NCBI GenBank assembly: GCA_028700615.1
Contig: JAQVSH010000036.1
Coordinates: forward strand, 1-11,622
Source of the DNA: Bacteroidales bacterium
Lineage (GTDB): Bacteria > Bacteroidota > Bacteroidia > Bacteroidales > UBA4181
Length of the DNA: 11,622 bases
Direction of reading: 5' to 3'
This document shows, in pieces, positions 1 through 7,011 of the stretch (position 1 is its first letter; each line of letters opens with the position of its first letter). The notes beneath the pieces were generated by a model, which saw only the letters and a list, made by a program, of their open reading frames with translations, ran no database searches and had not been told where the DNA came from. The translations under genes and the position numbers were made by a program.

Positions 1-1463
1 ATCAGAAAAGCAACGGTAAAAGCAGAAAATGCAGTAAAAAACCAGCCTCCGATCACGGTAATCACTCCGGAAATCCTAAATACAGCGGTCTCACGGTCCC
101 AAGCCCTGTCTGAAAGAGAAGAGCCCATAGCCACCATAAAAGTTACATAAGTCGTAGAAAGAGGTAATTGCAGCGACGTTGCCGATGCAATCAGGACACT
201 GGAGACTACAAGATTAACCGTTGCCCTAACCTGATCAAAAGGCAGATTCAGCTCTTCCTGATTTCTGGTTACTTTAGGTCGAAACCGTTTATTCAATATT
301 TTTTTTACGGCAGACGGAATAAAATAACTCGCGGAATTACCGAGTTGTATTCCTGTACGCACCACTGCACGGGCTAAAACAGAAGATTCAAACTGTTCTT
401 TTTCAACAGATTGACGACTTTGATCGCTCAGATTAATGGAGGTATTTACCACTTTTCTGGCTTTTTTTGAAATCCACAAAGTCAAAGCCATCACTATCCC
501 GGCAAAAAGAAGAACATAGGTAGGGGTTTTGATGGATTCATTCAATCCCTCCATACTAAAGGCATCCGCGGGAATGCCCCCCGCTACCCATAGCTTAAAA
601 GAATCCCATCCCGCCAAAGGGACTCCTATAAAATTGACCAGATCATTCCCGGCAAAAGCAAAAGCCAAAGCAAACGTACCTGCTAAAATCAGAAAAGGAA
701 AGATATTCGTTCTGAACCACAAAATCAGCACCTGAAAAATCAGTGAAAATCCGATAAAAATGGTTAAAAGGATCTCAAGGCTATGGAGATTAATCCATTC
801 TATGTATTCCGGACGCATAAAGGAAGCCCCTTTCAGTCCTTTCATCACCATAAAATAGAGAATGGATACAATGGAGATGCCTCCGAACACAGCCCCAAAA
901 TAGCGATAGGTTTTTTGATAATTAAAAGTAAAAAAGATACGGACCAAATACTGAATGAAAGTTCCGGCTCCGAAAGCCACCACTACGGAAACTAAAATAC
1001 CGCTGACAATGGCCAGAGATTTTCCGGTATTAATGTATGACGCCATATCGTCCAGACCGGATCCGTCCTGCAAAAGCTTAAATAAGGTAACCCCCACAGC
1101 AGCTCCCAGTAAATCAAAAATAATGGAAACCGTAGTAGAAGTAGGAAGTCCAAAGGTGTTGAAAATATCCAAAAGAATCACATCAGCCATCATCACGGCG
1201 ATAAAAATCACCATGACTTCCATGAAGAAAAACTTTTCAGGGTGAAAAATCCCGCTCCGGGCAATTTCCATCATCCCGCTGGAAAAAGTCGCCCCGATAA
1301 TAATTCCGAGGCTGACCACAATCATAATAATTTTATAGGGAGCAGCTTTGGAACCAATGGCTGAATTCATAAAATTGGCCGCATCATTGCTCACCCCGAC
1401 CACCAGATCGGATATCGCCAGAAGGCCAAGAAAGACGACCAATACAGAATAAACAATTTCCAT
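1..1463 (-). CDS. PiT-family inorganic phosphate transporter (partial, 3' end outside the window)
   Basis: Integral inner-membrane permease that probably takes up inorganic phosphate with a cation. I translated it by hand: an open frame from ATG at 1463 gives 487 codons with no stop before the left edge. It is strongly hydrophobic and shows the internal duplication of PiT proteins. The first half has VGVSNDAANFMNSAIGS (about 22-38) and FGLPTSTTVS (about 104-113). The second half has FAFAGNDLVNFIGVPLAG (about 268-285) and LQLPLSTTYVTFMVAMGSSL (about 431-450), the last followed by a DRAWDRE segment. The ND pairs and P-x-STT motifs are the family's ion and phosphate site residues. A hydrophilic loop lies around 331-410. 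Long PiT proteins of this phylum often continue into a cytoplasmic tail, which cannot be seen here. The gene lies 74 bases after iorB in the same direction and has its own TAnnTTTG box, so independent expression is likely. Family assignment is firm; substrate is inferred. Confidence 0.92.
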   Translation of the reverse strand, partial: MEIVYSVLVVFLGLLAISDLVVGVSNDAANFMNSAIGSKAAPYKIIMIVVSLGIIIGATFSSGMMEIARSGIFHPEKFFFMEVMVIFIAVMMADVILLDIFNTFGLPTSTTVSIIFDLLGAAVGVTLFKLLQDGSGLDDMASYINTGKSLAIVSGILVSVVVAFGAGTFIQYLVRIFFTFNYQKTYRYFGAVFGGISIVSILYFMVMKGLKGASFMRPEYIEWINLHSLEILLTIFIGFSLIFQVLILWFRTNIFPFLILAGTFALAFAFAGNDLVNFIGVPLAGWDSFKLWVAGGIPADAFSMEGLNESIKTPTYVLLFAGIVMALTLWISKKARKVVNTSINLSDQSRQSVEKEQFESSVLARAVVRTGIQLGNSASYFIPSAVKKILNKRFRPKVTRNQEELNLPFDQVRATVNLVVSSVLIASATSLQLPLSTTYVTFMVAMGSSLSDRAWDRETAVFRISGVITVIGGWFFTAFSAFTVAFL

Positions 1464-1485
1464 CTGGAACGATTGGATTATTCTT

Positions 1486-1493
1486 CAAAGGTA
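1486..1493 (-). promoter_or_regulatory. Candidate Bacteroidota -7 box for the phosphate transporter
   Basis: On the minus strand the sequence TACCTTTG matches the TAnnTTTG consensus exactly and ends 22 bases before the transporter ATG. No TTTG -33 element is visible at the expected 19-21 base spacing, so the call rests on one box. Confidence 0.4.
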
Positions 1494-1537
1494 CTACCCT
1501 TACCTATTTTTTGTATTAACTCAATGTTAAAGTTACA

Positions 1538-2125
1538 TTAAGGATTCATATAGGAACGGGATTGATCTGTCCCCAGCCGGATGGCTTTCAGATTGGTCTC
1601 AATCACCTCCTCTCCTTTGCTCCCGAAAATGGTTCGTACAGCCATTTCTATCTCCGGTTCAGAAAACGGCAAAAAAGGAATAGCCGCTCCCAGCATCACC
1701 ATATTGGAAACTTTAACCGAACCGCAAGTTTCAGCCAGAGCATCAGCACCCAAAGTCACCGAATGAGGCAACGCTTTGATCTCAGAAAGAATACGTTCCA
1801 TATCGGGATAATGAGTAATATTCAAAAAAGGCACCTCATTGGTCACCAACCAGCCGTCTCTGTTAAGAAAGGGGAGGTAACGCAGGGATTCCATAGGTTC
1901 TACAGAAAGAATCAGGTCAGCACTTCCCAAAGGGATAAGGTCCGAAGCAATAGGCCGATCTGAAATACGGAGATTGGACTGAACGGAACCACCTCTCTGA
2001 CTCATTCCGTGGACTTCGGCTTGTTTTAGATAATAATTTTTTTGAAGGGCAGCCGCCCCTATAACAGTAGCAATAGAAAGGATCCCCTGTCCGCCGACCC
2101 CTGCCAGTATAATGTCAGTCTTCAT
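1538..2125 (-). CDS. iorB: Indolepyruvate:ferredoxin oxidoreductase, beta subunit
   Basis: Small subunit of the cytoplasmic enzyme that oxidatively decarboxylates aryl-pyruvates (from tryptophan, tyrosine and phenylalanine transamination) to aryl-acetyl-CoA, passing electrons to ferredoxin. The 195-residue protein corresponds to the pyruvate ferredoxin oxidoreductase gamma-type domain. It starts with the glycine-rich GVGGQG loop (9-14), followed by EVHGMSQRGGSV (37-48), a signature of this domain, and a conserved SNMVMLGA segment (140-147). Length is usual for IorB. The ATG at 2125 lies 25 bases after the iorA stop, with no promoter-like site between, so iorA and iorB are almost certainly co-transcribed as the two subunits of one complex. 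No cysteine cluster is present in this subunit. Confidence 0.93.
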   Translation of the reverse strand: MKTDIILAGVGGQGILSIATVIGAAALQKNYYLKQAEVHGMSQRGGSVQSNLRISDRPIASDLIPLGSADLILSVEPMESLRYLPFLNRDGWLVTNEVPFLNITHYPDMERILSEIKALPHSVTLGADALAETCGSVKVSNMVMLGAAIPFLPFSEPEIEMAVRTIFGSKGEEVIETNLKAIRLGTDQSRSYMNP

Positions 2126-2150
2126 CTGAATGCATTTTAAGTTTCAATAA

Positions 2151-3749
2151 TCAACCTTTTCTCACTCTCCGGGCGGCAACCTGAACGCACTCCCTTCTGA
2201 ATACCACAACAGAAACGCCCTGATACAAAAGTTCCTTTTTTAGTTTCTCCATATTTTCCTGATGGTATTTCTTCAGAGAAGTCAGTACCTGAAGATGATC
2301 TTCTTCCACTCCGAGACCAAGGCAAATTTTTTCAATTCTTCCATAAGCTGAAGAATCCTGACCGCCCGTCATGGCAGCCGTAGAATTGTCACCAATAATA
2401 ATCGTTACAGGTGTTTTCTCCAGAATACAATCCAAAAGACCGGTCATTCCTGAATGGGTAAATGTCGAATCTCCTATCACTCCGGCAGCAACAGGAACCC
2501 CTCCGTCGGAAGCCCCCTTAGCCATAGTAATGGAAGCCCCCATATCCACACAGGAAACAATGGCACTGAAAGGAGGCAGTGCCCCCAGAGTATAGCATCC
2601 GATATCCGAAAAAACCAGCCCATCGGGAATTTCTTTCATTACCTCGGAAATACAGCTAAACATATCAATATGGCCGCATCCACGGCATAAAGCGGGAGGC
2701 CTCGGCACTGTCGAGTCTGAAACCGGGAAAACAGAACGACTTGTCAACCCCAGGGCTTTCCCGGCCAAATCCGGAGAAAGCTCTCCGTCTCTGGGCAATG
2801 TTCCGTCCAAACGTCCGCTGACGGCATAATGGTTTGAAATGATGCCGTTGAGTTGTTCTTCAACAAAAGGGTATCCCTCTTCCAAAACCAGAATTTTTTT
2901 CACTGTAGCCGCCATATTTTGGATCAGTTCAGAGGGAACCGGATACTGAGCAATCTTTACCACAGGATAAGGACAATTCTGATTTTCAAAATTTTCCAGC
3001 AGGTAATTGTAGGCAATCCCGCAAGCAACAATGCCAAGACTTTTGTCGGGCCCATCCATATACTGGTTGAAGGTGGAACGCAAAGACGCCTCTGAAAAAC
3101 GAGCCTGCAAAGCCAAAAGGTTTTTATACTGGCGCCTGGCATTGACGGGTAAAAGAATAAAACGTGATGGATTCTCCGGAAGAGAACGGGAATTCTCATC
3201 CTGTAATGTACGGCGACTGACCCCCGATCTGGAATGTGCCATGCGGGTTGTAAGACGCATCATCACAGGAACAGCATACTTTTCAGACAAAGCATAGGCT
3301 TCAAAAACCATATCGTAAGCTTCCTGCTGACAAGATGGCTCGAAAACCGGGATCATGGCAAATTTTCCGTAAAATCTCGAATCCTGTTCATTCTGTGAAG
3401 AATGCATAGAAGGATCATCAGCAACCACAAGGATCAGACCTCCGTTTACTCCGGTCATTGCCGCATTGATAAAAGCATCTGCCGCCACATTTAATCCGAC
3501 ATGCTTCATGCATACCATAGACCGTTTGCCAACATAAGACAAACCCAACGCTTCTTCAACGGCGGTTTTCTCATTGGCAGACCACTGACGGTGTATATTT
3601 CTCCGTCTTGCATCCGGAGATTTTTGCACAAATTCCATAATTTCCGTTGAAGGAGTCCCCGGATAAGCATAAATGCCGGACAACCCGGCATCAATTGCCG
3701 CCTGGGCCACCGCATCATCTCCCAATAACAGTTTTTTATCGTTTTGCAT
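2151..3749 (-). CDS. iorA: Indolepyruvate:ferredoxin oxidoreductase, alpha subunit (short form without ferredoxin domain)
   Basis: Catalytic, thiamine-diphosphate-dependent subunit of IorAB. The 532 residues hold an N-terminal pyrimidine-binding domain with YPGTPSTE (29-36), a middle domain, and a C-terminal ThDP domain. The last begins at CRGCGH (355-360) and carries the GDS (426-428) and DNSTAAMTGGQ (454-464) residues that bind the diphosphate and metal. Archaeal IorA proteins continue for roughly another 80-100 residues with cysteine motifs for two [4Fe-4S] clusters. This protein stops shortly after RREC (518-521), and only 25 bases separate it from iorB, so the domain is absent rather than frameshifted. 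I recall bacteroidal homologues of similar length, which suggests a lineage form. It is the first gene of the iorAB unit, with an ATG start at 3749. Confidence 0.93.
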   Translation of the reverse strand: MQNDKKLLLGDDAVAQAAIDAGLSGIYAYPGTPSTEIMEFVQKSPDARRRNIHRQWSANEKTAVEEALGLSYVGKRSMVCMKHVGLNVAADAFINAAMTGVNGGLILVVADDPSMHSSQNEQDSRFYGKFAMIPVFEPSCQQEAYDMVFEAYALSEKYAVPVMMRLTTRMAHSRSGVSRRTLQDENSRSLPENPSRFILLPVNARRQYKNLLALQARFSEASLRSTFNQYMDGPDKSLGIVACGIAYNYLLENFENQNCPYPVVKIAQYPVPSELIQNMAATVKKILVLEEGYPFVEEQLNGIISNHYAVSGRLDGTLPRDGELSPDLAGKALGLTSRSVFPVSDSTVPRPPALCRGCGHIDMFSCISEVMKEIPDGLVFSDIGCYTLGALPPFSAIVSCVDMGASITMAKGASDGGVPVAAGVIGDSTFTHSGMTGLLDCILEKTPVTIIIGDNSTAAMTGGQDSSAYGRIEKICLGLGVEEDHLQVLTSLKKYHQENMEKLKKELLYQGVSVVVFRRECVQVAARRVRKG

Positions 3750-3784
3750 GATTACTGTAATATCTATTCATTATTAAAATTTGC

Positions 3785-3792
3785 TAAAAGTA
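3785..3792 (-). promoter_or_regulatory. Weak candidate -7 box for iorAB
   Basis: The minus strand reads TACTTTTA, one base off TAnnTTTG, 35 bases before the iorA ATG. A T-rich stretch replaces a clear TTTG upstream. The 98-base divergent gap must hold promoters for both neighbours, but this assignment is tentative. Confidence 0.25.
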
Positions 3793-3826
3793 CTCACTTC
3801 AGCCTGAAAAATAAAATAGATATGCT

Positions 3827-3834
3827 TACTTTCG
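3827..3834 (+). promoter_or_regulatory. Weak candidate -7 box for the exported protein at 3848
   Basis: TACTTTCG differs from TAnnTTTG at one base and ends 13 bases before the ATG at 3848, which would give a very short leader. No properly spaced TTTG -33 element is seen. Tentative. Confidence 0.25.
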
Positions 3835-3847
3835 AAAAAATTTCCGA

Positions 3848-4486
3848 ATGATGTTCCGGAGAATATTTCTTCTTTGTGTTCTGTTGATTGCGGTTTCTGA
3901 AGTGAAAGCGCAAGAAAGGCTGATACAATGGACAGGCTCAATTAAGGATGAACATTTAGCTCCTCTGTCCTTTGTTTCTGTCGTTGTCGTGCAGTCCGGA
4001 AAGGGAACTATTTCCGATAAAAACGGGAAATTCACCTTGCTTGCACATCCGAAAGATACCCTGAGGTTCTCAAGCATAGGATACAAAACCATCCAGTTAG
4101 GCATCCCGAAAACAAATTCTTCCGTGATTCTTTACGATGTCATTATGGAACAAGATACCGTCGCACTGGAGGAAATCATCGTATTACCCTGGAAAACCTT
4201 TGGGGAATTCAAAAAAGCTTTTGTAGAAGTCACACTGGCCGAAGATGAAATGCAACGTGCCTATAAAAATATTAAAACCCTGCAAACACATCTCTACAGA
4301 CAAATAAAGGAAGAATTTCAGGGCAAGCCCGACCCCTATGCTTCTTTTAGGTTTTCCATGCAACAGCAATACATGCTCATGTCTCAGGAAGGGATGATCG
4401 TTCCCACCACAGAATTAACCAACCCTTTAGCCTGGGCCGAACTGGTAGAAGCCATCAGGCGGGGAGACTTTAAAAGAAAAAATTAA
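3848..4486 (+). CDS. Exported carboxypeptidase-regulatory-like domain protein of unknown role
   Basis: A 212-residue protein that I recognise only by its N-terminal half. Residues 1-21 form a signal peptide: an RR-containing start, a hydrophobic core and a V-K-A cleavage site before QERL. There is no lipobox cysteine at the cleavage site, so a soluble periplasmic or outer-membrane-associated protein is likelier than a lipoprotein. Residues about 28-92 look like a CarboxypepD_reg-like beta-sandwich: the pattern is G.I.D....PLSFVSVVV...GT.SD.NG.F.L......TLRFSSIGYKT. This domain is usual at the N-terminus of SusC/TonB-dependent receptors, but no plug or barrel follows. The remaining roughly 110 residues are charged, probably helical, and of unknown family. 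It has no same-strand partner: it diverges from iorA and converges on yqgE with overlapping stops. The start could also be the second Met (3851). Confidence 0.85.
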   Translation: MMFRRIFLLCVLLIAVSEVKAQERLIQWTGSIKDEHLAPLSFVSVVVVQSGKGTISDKNGKFTLLAHPKDTLRFSSIGYKTIQLGIPKTNSSVILYDVIMEQDTVALEEIIVLPWKTFGEFKKAFVEVTLAEDEMQRAYKNIKTLQTHLYRQIKEEFQGKPDPYASFRFSMQQQYMLMSQEGMIVPTTELTNPLAWAELVEAIRRGDFKRKN

Positions 4487-5070
4487 TTATCAGCGGGATC
4501 GTCCGGGAAATTAGCCCAAAGACTGTATTTACCCCCCATTTTGCGTAGAGTATCTTCCCAAAGTCCGGGAGAAATTTGCAACACGGTGGATACCTCCGGA
4601 TCAGTGACAATCCAGGCATGATTGTTGATTTCCTGTTCCAGCTGACTTTCCGACCAGCCTGAATAACCAAGAAAAAAGCGAATATCATCCCCTGACGTCC
4701 CGGAACCGGAAAATCTCACTTTCAACTCATCCAGATCACCGCTCCAGAATATCCCGGGAAGCACCTCTATAGCCCCCGTAATTCCGGATACATTGTGGAT
4801 ATAATGCAAAGTATCATTACCCACCGGCCCTCCGAAACCAACCTCAAAAGTTCCCGAAAAACCCGATTCCATCAGATCAGAGATATTAATTCTCAGAGGT
4901 TTGTTAATAATAAACCCTACAGCTCCTGCCTTAGAATATTCCGTAAGCAAAACGACGGCCTTCCTGAAAAAAGGATCCTCCGAAAGAGGTCCGGCCAGAA
5001 GAATTTTTCCGGCAGCAGGCAATACATTATTACTTGTAATGTCCAAATAATCAAAATTTTGATCCTTCAT
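4483..5070 (-). CDS. yqgE: YqgE/AlgH family protein (UPF0301)
   Basis: A cytoplasmic protein of the widespread YqgE/AlgH family, whose biochemical role is unsettled; despite the AlgH name, a link to alginate is not implied here. The 195 residues carry the family pattern: GKILLAGP (21-28), GFIINKP (52-58), GGPV (80-83), a GYSGWSESQLEQEI stretch (135-148), W153 and a C-terminal KYSLWANFPDDP segment. I chose the ATG at 5070; a TTG two codons upstream (5076) would also be in frame but has nothing to recommend it. It follows the DHH phosphoesterase by 68 bases in the same direction and may share its transcript. The stop codon overlaps that of the converging exported-protein gene by four bases (TTAA). 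Confidence 0.93.
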   Translation of the reverse strand: MKDQNFDYLDITSNNVLPAAGKILLAGPLSEDPFFRKAVVLLTEYSKAGAVGFIINKPLRINISDLMESGFSGTFEVGFGGPVGNDTLHYIHNVSGITGAIEVLPGIFWSGDLDELKVRFSGSGTSGDDIRFFLGYSGWSESQLEQEINNHAWIVTDPEVSTVLQISPGLWEDTLRKMGGKYSLWANFPDDPADN

Positions 5071-5138
5071 AGCCAAGATTACCCGATAACAAATTCTCTC
5101 ATCGTAATTTCCAAAACCGATGTTTACCGGAATGTTTG

Positions 5139-6167
5139 TTATATGATGCTATCCTTCACGCCAGGAAGAAGAGAAACAAATTTTTCAGTCACTGATTGAA
5201 GGGAAGATTTGTAAACATCTCCGCCTGAAGCGTTCAGATGACCTCCTCCGTTAAAGTAATCCCGGGCAAACTGATTCACTGAAAAGGTCCCCTTCGAACG
5301 AAAGGAAATCTTTATTTTATCCTCATTTTCAATAAAAAAAGCAGAAAAAGAAATACCTTCTATCGAAAGAGGATAATTCACAAAACCCTCTGAATCCCCG
5401 ATTTTATAATGAAACTTTTTTTGATCCTCCAGGGAAAGGGTCATATAGGCGGTTTTATATTCCGGAAATACCTGCATATTGCTCAGACAATGTCCGAGCA
5501 AAAGCATTCTCATCGCGGAAAAATTATCATAAATCAGGCTGTAGATATTATCTTTATCAATGCCGTAATCCAGCAAGGCGGCCACCTGCCTGAAGGTCTC
5601 CCCCCTGGAAGAATTAAAACTAAAACATCCTGTATCCGTAAGAATCCCGGCATATAAGCAAGTGGCGATATCGGTATCCATCAAATGCTTCGGCAAGGGC
5701 AATTCTCTGATAAAAGAATACACCAATTCGGCAGTTGAAGACGCATTAGGGTCACTCAAACAATAATCCGTCTTCATTGCGGGAGTCAGATGGTGGTCAA
5801 TCAATACTTTACATGCACCTGAAGAAGACAGTACCGGCTCCATTTGCCCGCCTCTGGAACCTTCATTATAATCCAGATAAAAAATAAGATCCGTTTCCTG
5901 AAGATAAGCATCCACCTCTGCTTTTTGCTTCATATAATTCATAATCAATTCATTCCCGGGCATCCAGCGCAAAAAATCCGGATAGTCATTGGGCACTGCA
6001 ACTCTGGTCTCAGGATTCAATTTCCTGATAAACAGAGCCAACCCCAGAGAAGACCCGATGGCATCCCCGTCAGGACCCAGATGAGTGGTTATGAGAATTT
6101 TCCGTGCTCCGGAAATGATCTGACAAAGCGATTCTTTTGTAGGAAATGTAGATATCACGGTTGACAA
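5139..6167 (-). CDS. nrnA: DHH/DHHA1 phosphoesterase, NrnA-type (nanoRNase / pAp phosphatase)
   Basis: Probable manganese-dependent enzyme that degrades very short RNAs and/or removes the 3'-phosphate of pAp. The 342 residues show the DHH-domain metal ligands in order: HLGPDGDAIG (29-38, with H29, D33, D35), YLDYN (D99), DHH (124-126) and LTDTG (D178). A C-terminal DHHA1 domain follows, with the substrate-binding GGGHLNASGG (307-316). Length and layout fit NrnA; which activity dominates cannot be read from sequence. The start is unusual: the frame is closed by TAA at 6174-6176 and contains no ATG before the catalytic motifs, so translation must begin at TTG 6167 (used here), GTG 6158 or another non-ATG codon. 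A perfect TAnnTTTG box lies directly upstream. yqgE follows in the same direction. Confidence 0.9.
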   Translation of the reverse strand: MSTVISTFPTKESLCQIISGARKILITTHLGPDGDAIGSSLGLALFIRKLNPETRVAVPNDYPDFLRWMPGNELIMNYMKQKAEVDAYLQETDLIFYLDYNEGSRGGQMEPVLSSSGACKVLIDHHLTPAMKTDYCLSDPNASSTAELVYSFIRELPLPKHLMDTDIATCLYAGILTDTGCFSFNSSRGETFRQVAALLDYGIDKDNIYSLIYDNFSAMRMLLLGHCLSNMQVFPEYKTAYMTLSLEDQKKFHYKIGDSEGFVNYPLSIEGISFSAFFIENEDKIKISFRSKGTFSVNQFARDYFNGGGHLNASGGDVYKSSLQSVTEKFVSLLPGVKDSII

Positions 6168-6180
6168 TTCTTTTTAACGA

Positions 6181-6188
6181 CAAAGATA
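6181..6188 (-). promoter_or_regulatory. Candidate -7 box for nrnA, giving a near-leaderless transcript
   Basis: The minus strand reads TATCTTTG, an exact TAnnTTTG match, ending 13 bases before the TTG start at 6167 and 22 before the GTG at 6158. No TTTG is found 19-21 bases upstream, so only the -7 half is supported. The predicted leader is only a few bases long if TTG is used. Confidence 0.4.
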
Positions 6189-6207
6189 ATCATTCTGGTC
6201 TTCAATT

Positions 6208-6238
6208 TTTGTTTTCCGGGGTTTTCCTAGTATATTTA
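6208..6238 (+). promoter_or_regulatory. Candidate Bacteroidota promoter for ndk
   Basis: TTTG at 6208-6211 and TATATTTA at 6231-6238 (one base off TAnnTTTG) are separated by 19 bases, the spacing of the primary-sigma promoter in this phylum. The ATG of ndk is 35 bases beyond the -7 box. The spacer contains a 7-base direct repeat, GTTTTCC at 6211-6217 and 6221-6227. Confidence 0.5.
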
Positions 6239-6273
6239 CCCCATATAATCTCTTTAAAACGTTACGATTTATT

Positions 6274-6693
6274 ATGGCTGCGAACATCACATTTACTATT
6301 ATTAAACCCTGTGCTGTAAAAAATGGATATCTCGGGAACATTCTTGCTGAAATCATCCGGGATGGATTTAAAATCAAGGCGATGAAATACCTGAAATTAA
6401 ATCAGGATCAGGCCAAAGCATTCTATGCAGTCCATAAAGGAAAACCTTTCTATGAAAGTCTGGTTGAGTTTATGATTTCAGGCCCTATTGTGGTAGCCAT
6501 GCTGGAAAAAGAAAACGCGGTAGAAAGTTTCAGAGCCTTAATCGGAGCCACAGATCCTTCAAAAGCGGCAGAAGGGACCATTCGTAAAAAATATGGCGAA
6601 TCTCTGCAAGCCAATGCGATACACGGATCTGACTGCGACGAAAATGCAGTGATTGAGAATAATTTTTTCTTTTCTCAATGTGAAAGATTCTGA
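6274..6693 (+). CDS. ndk: Nucleoside diphosphate kinase
   Basis: Cytoplasmic enzyme that transfers the gamma-phosphate of a nucleoside triphosphate to a nucleoside diphosphate through a phosphohistidine, balancing the (d)NTP pools. The 139-residue protein is a single NDK domain with every expected active-site residue: K11 in TIIKPCAV, Y51, F59, R87, T93, R104, N114 and the catalytic H117 in NAIHGSDCDENA. Length is at the short end of the usual range, with no missing motif. The ATG at 6274 lies 35 bases after a well-spaced promoter, so it appears monocistronic. It diverges from nrnA and converges on the DUF721 gene, and a hairpin covers its stop codon. Confidence 0.97.
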   Translation: MAANITFTIIKPCAVKNGYLGNILAEIIRDGFKIKAMKYLKLNQDQAKAFYAVHKGKPFYESLVEFMISGPIVVAMLEKENAVESFRALIGATDPSKAAEGTIRKKYGESLQANAIHGSDCDENAVIENNFFFSQCERF

Positions 6694-6700
6694 TCTTTCA
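6681..6700. terminator. Hairpin over the ndk stop codon, possible bidirectional terminator
   Basis: Perfect 8-base arms, TGAAAGAT (6681-6688) and ATCTTTCA (6693-6700), flank a 4-base loop that includes the start of the ndk stop codon TGA (6691-6693). It lies between converging genes, 9 bases from the DUF721 stop, where a transcription end is needed on both strands. There is no following T-run on either strand, so it is not a classic intrinsic terminator. Confidence 0.35.
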
Positions 6701-6709
6701 GGTGCTGTA

Positions 6710-7000
6710 TTATTTGAGAACTATTTTATCAGGGCCTTCTCCCTTTAGTTTTTCATTCATCAATTCCAGGAGTTTATTCCTCCTCATGCCTAATTCATTG
6801 CGCAAAACAGCGGAATGAAGATGAACAAAAAGAGTTTTGTCTTTCAGGTAAATCTCCCGGGTTTGCCTCGAAATAGCAGGTCCCATGACCTCGTGCCAGG
6901 TTTCAATAATTCGGATTTCCCTGAACTTCCCGTCCAGGCGGGAATTTTTTATCCAGGCATTCACCAAATCTCCAAAATTAAGAGGCTCTGTACGCTTCAT
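6710..7000 (-). CDS. DUF721 / DciA-like protein downstream of recF
   Basis: A small 96-residue protein of the DUF721 family, the same domain as DciA, which helps load the replicative helicase DnaB in bacteria lacking DnaC/DnaI-type loaders. Visible family features are W35 in the TWHEVMGPAISRQT segment (about 34-47), an LFVHLHSAVLRNELGMRR stretch (57-74) and a short basic C-terminus. I chose the ATG at 7000, which gives a natural MKR start 11 bases after the recF stop. A TTG at 7015 would extend it by five residues and overlap recF by four bases. Either way it is coupled to recF, which suits a replication or repair role. The helicase-loading role is inferred from the family, not shown here. 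Confidence 0.85.
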   Translation of the reverse strand: MKRTEPLNFGDLVNAWIKNSRLDGKFREIRIIETWHEVMGPAISRQTREIYLKDKTLFVHLHSAVLRNELGMRRNKLLELMNEKLKGEGPDKIVLK

Positions 7001-7011
7001 AAAATAAAAAG

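Noticed and set aside
168..1245. Several plus-strand open frames of 68-96 codons at the left edge
   Set aside because: All lie antisense to the open PiT transporter frame on the minus strand, which has clear family motifs.
1562..1963. Plus-strand open frame of 133 codons opposite iorB
   Set aside because: It lies wholly antisense to a well-supported gene, its translation has no recognisable motif, and its composition is what the complement of iorB codons would give.
2126..2150. Possible frameshift hiding a ferredoxin domain at the end of iorA
   Set aside because: Only 25 bases separate iorA from iorB, too few to encode the missing domain in any frame.
3751..3761. Short palindrome ATTAC-T-GTAAT just upstream of the iorA start
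   Set aside because: Five-base arms in AT-rich DNA are expected by chance, and it does not overlap a credible promoter box.
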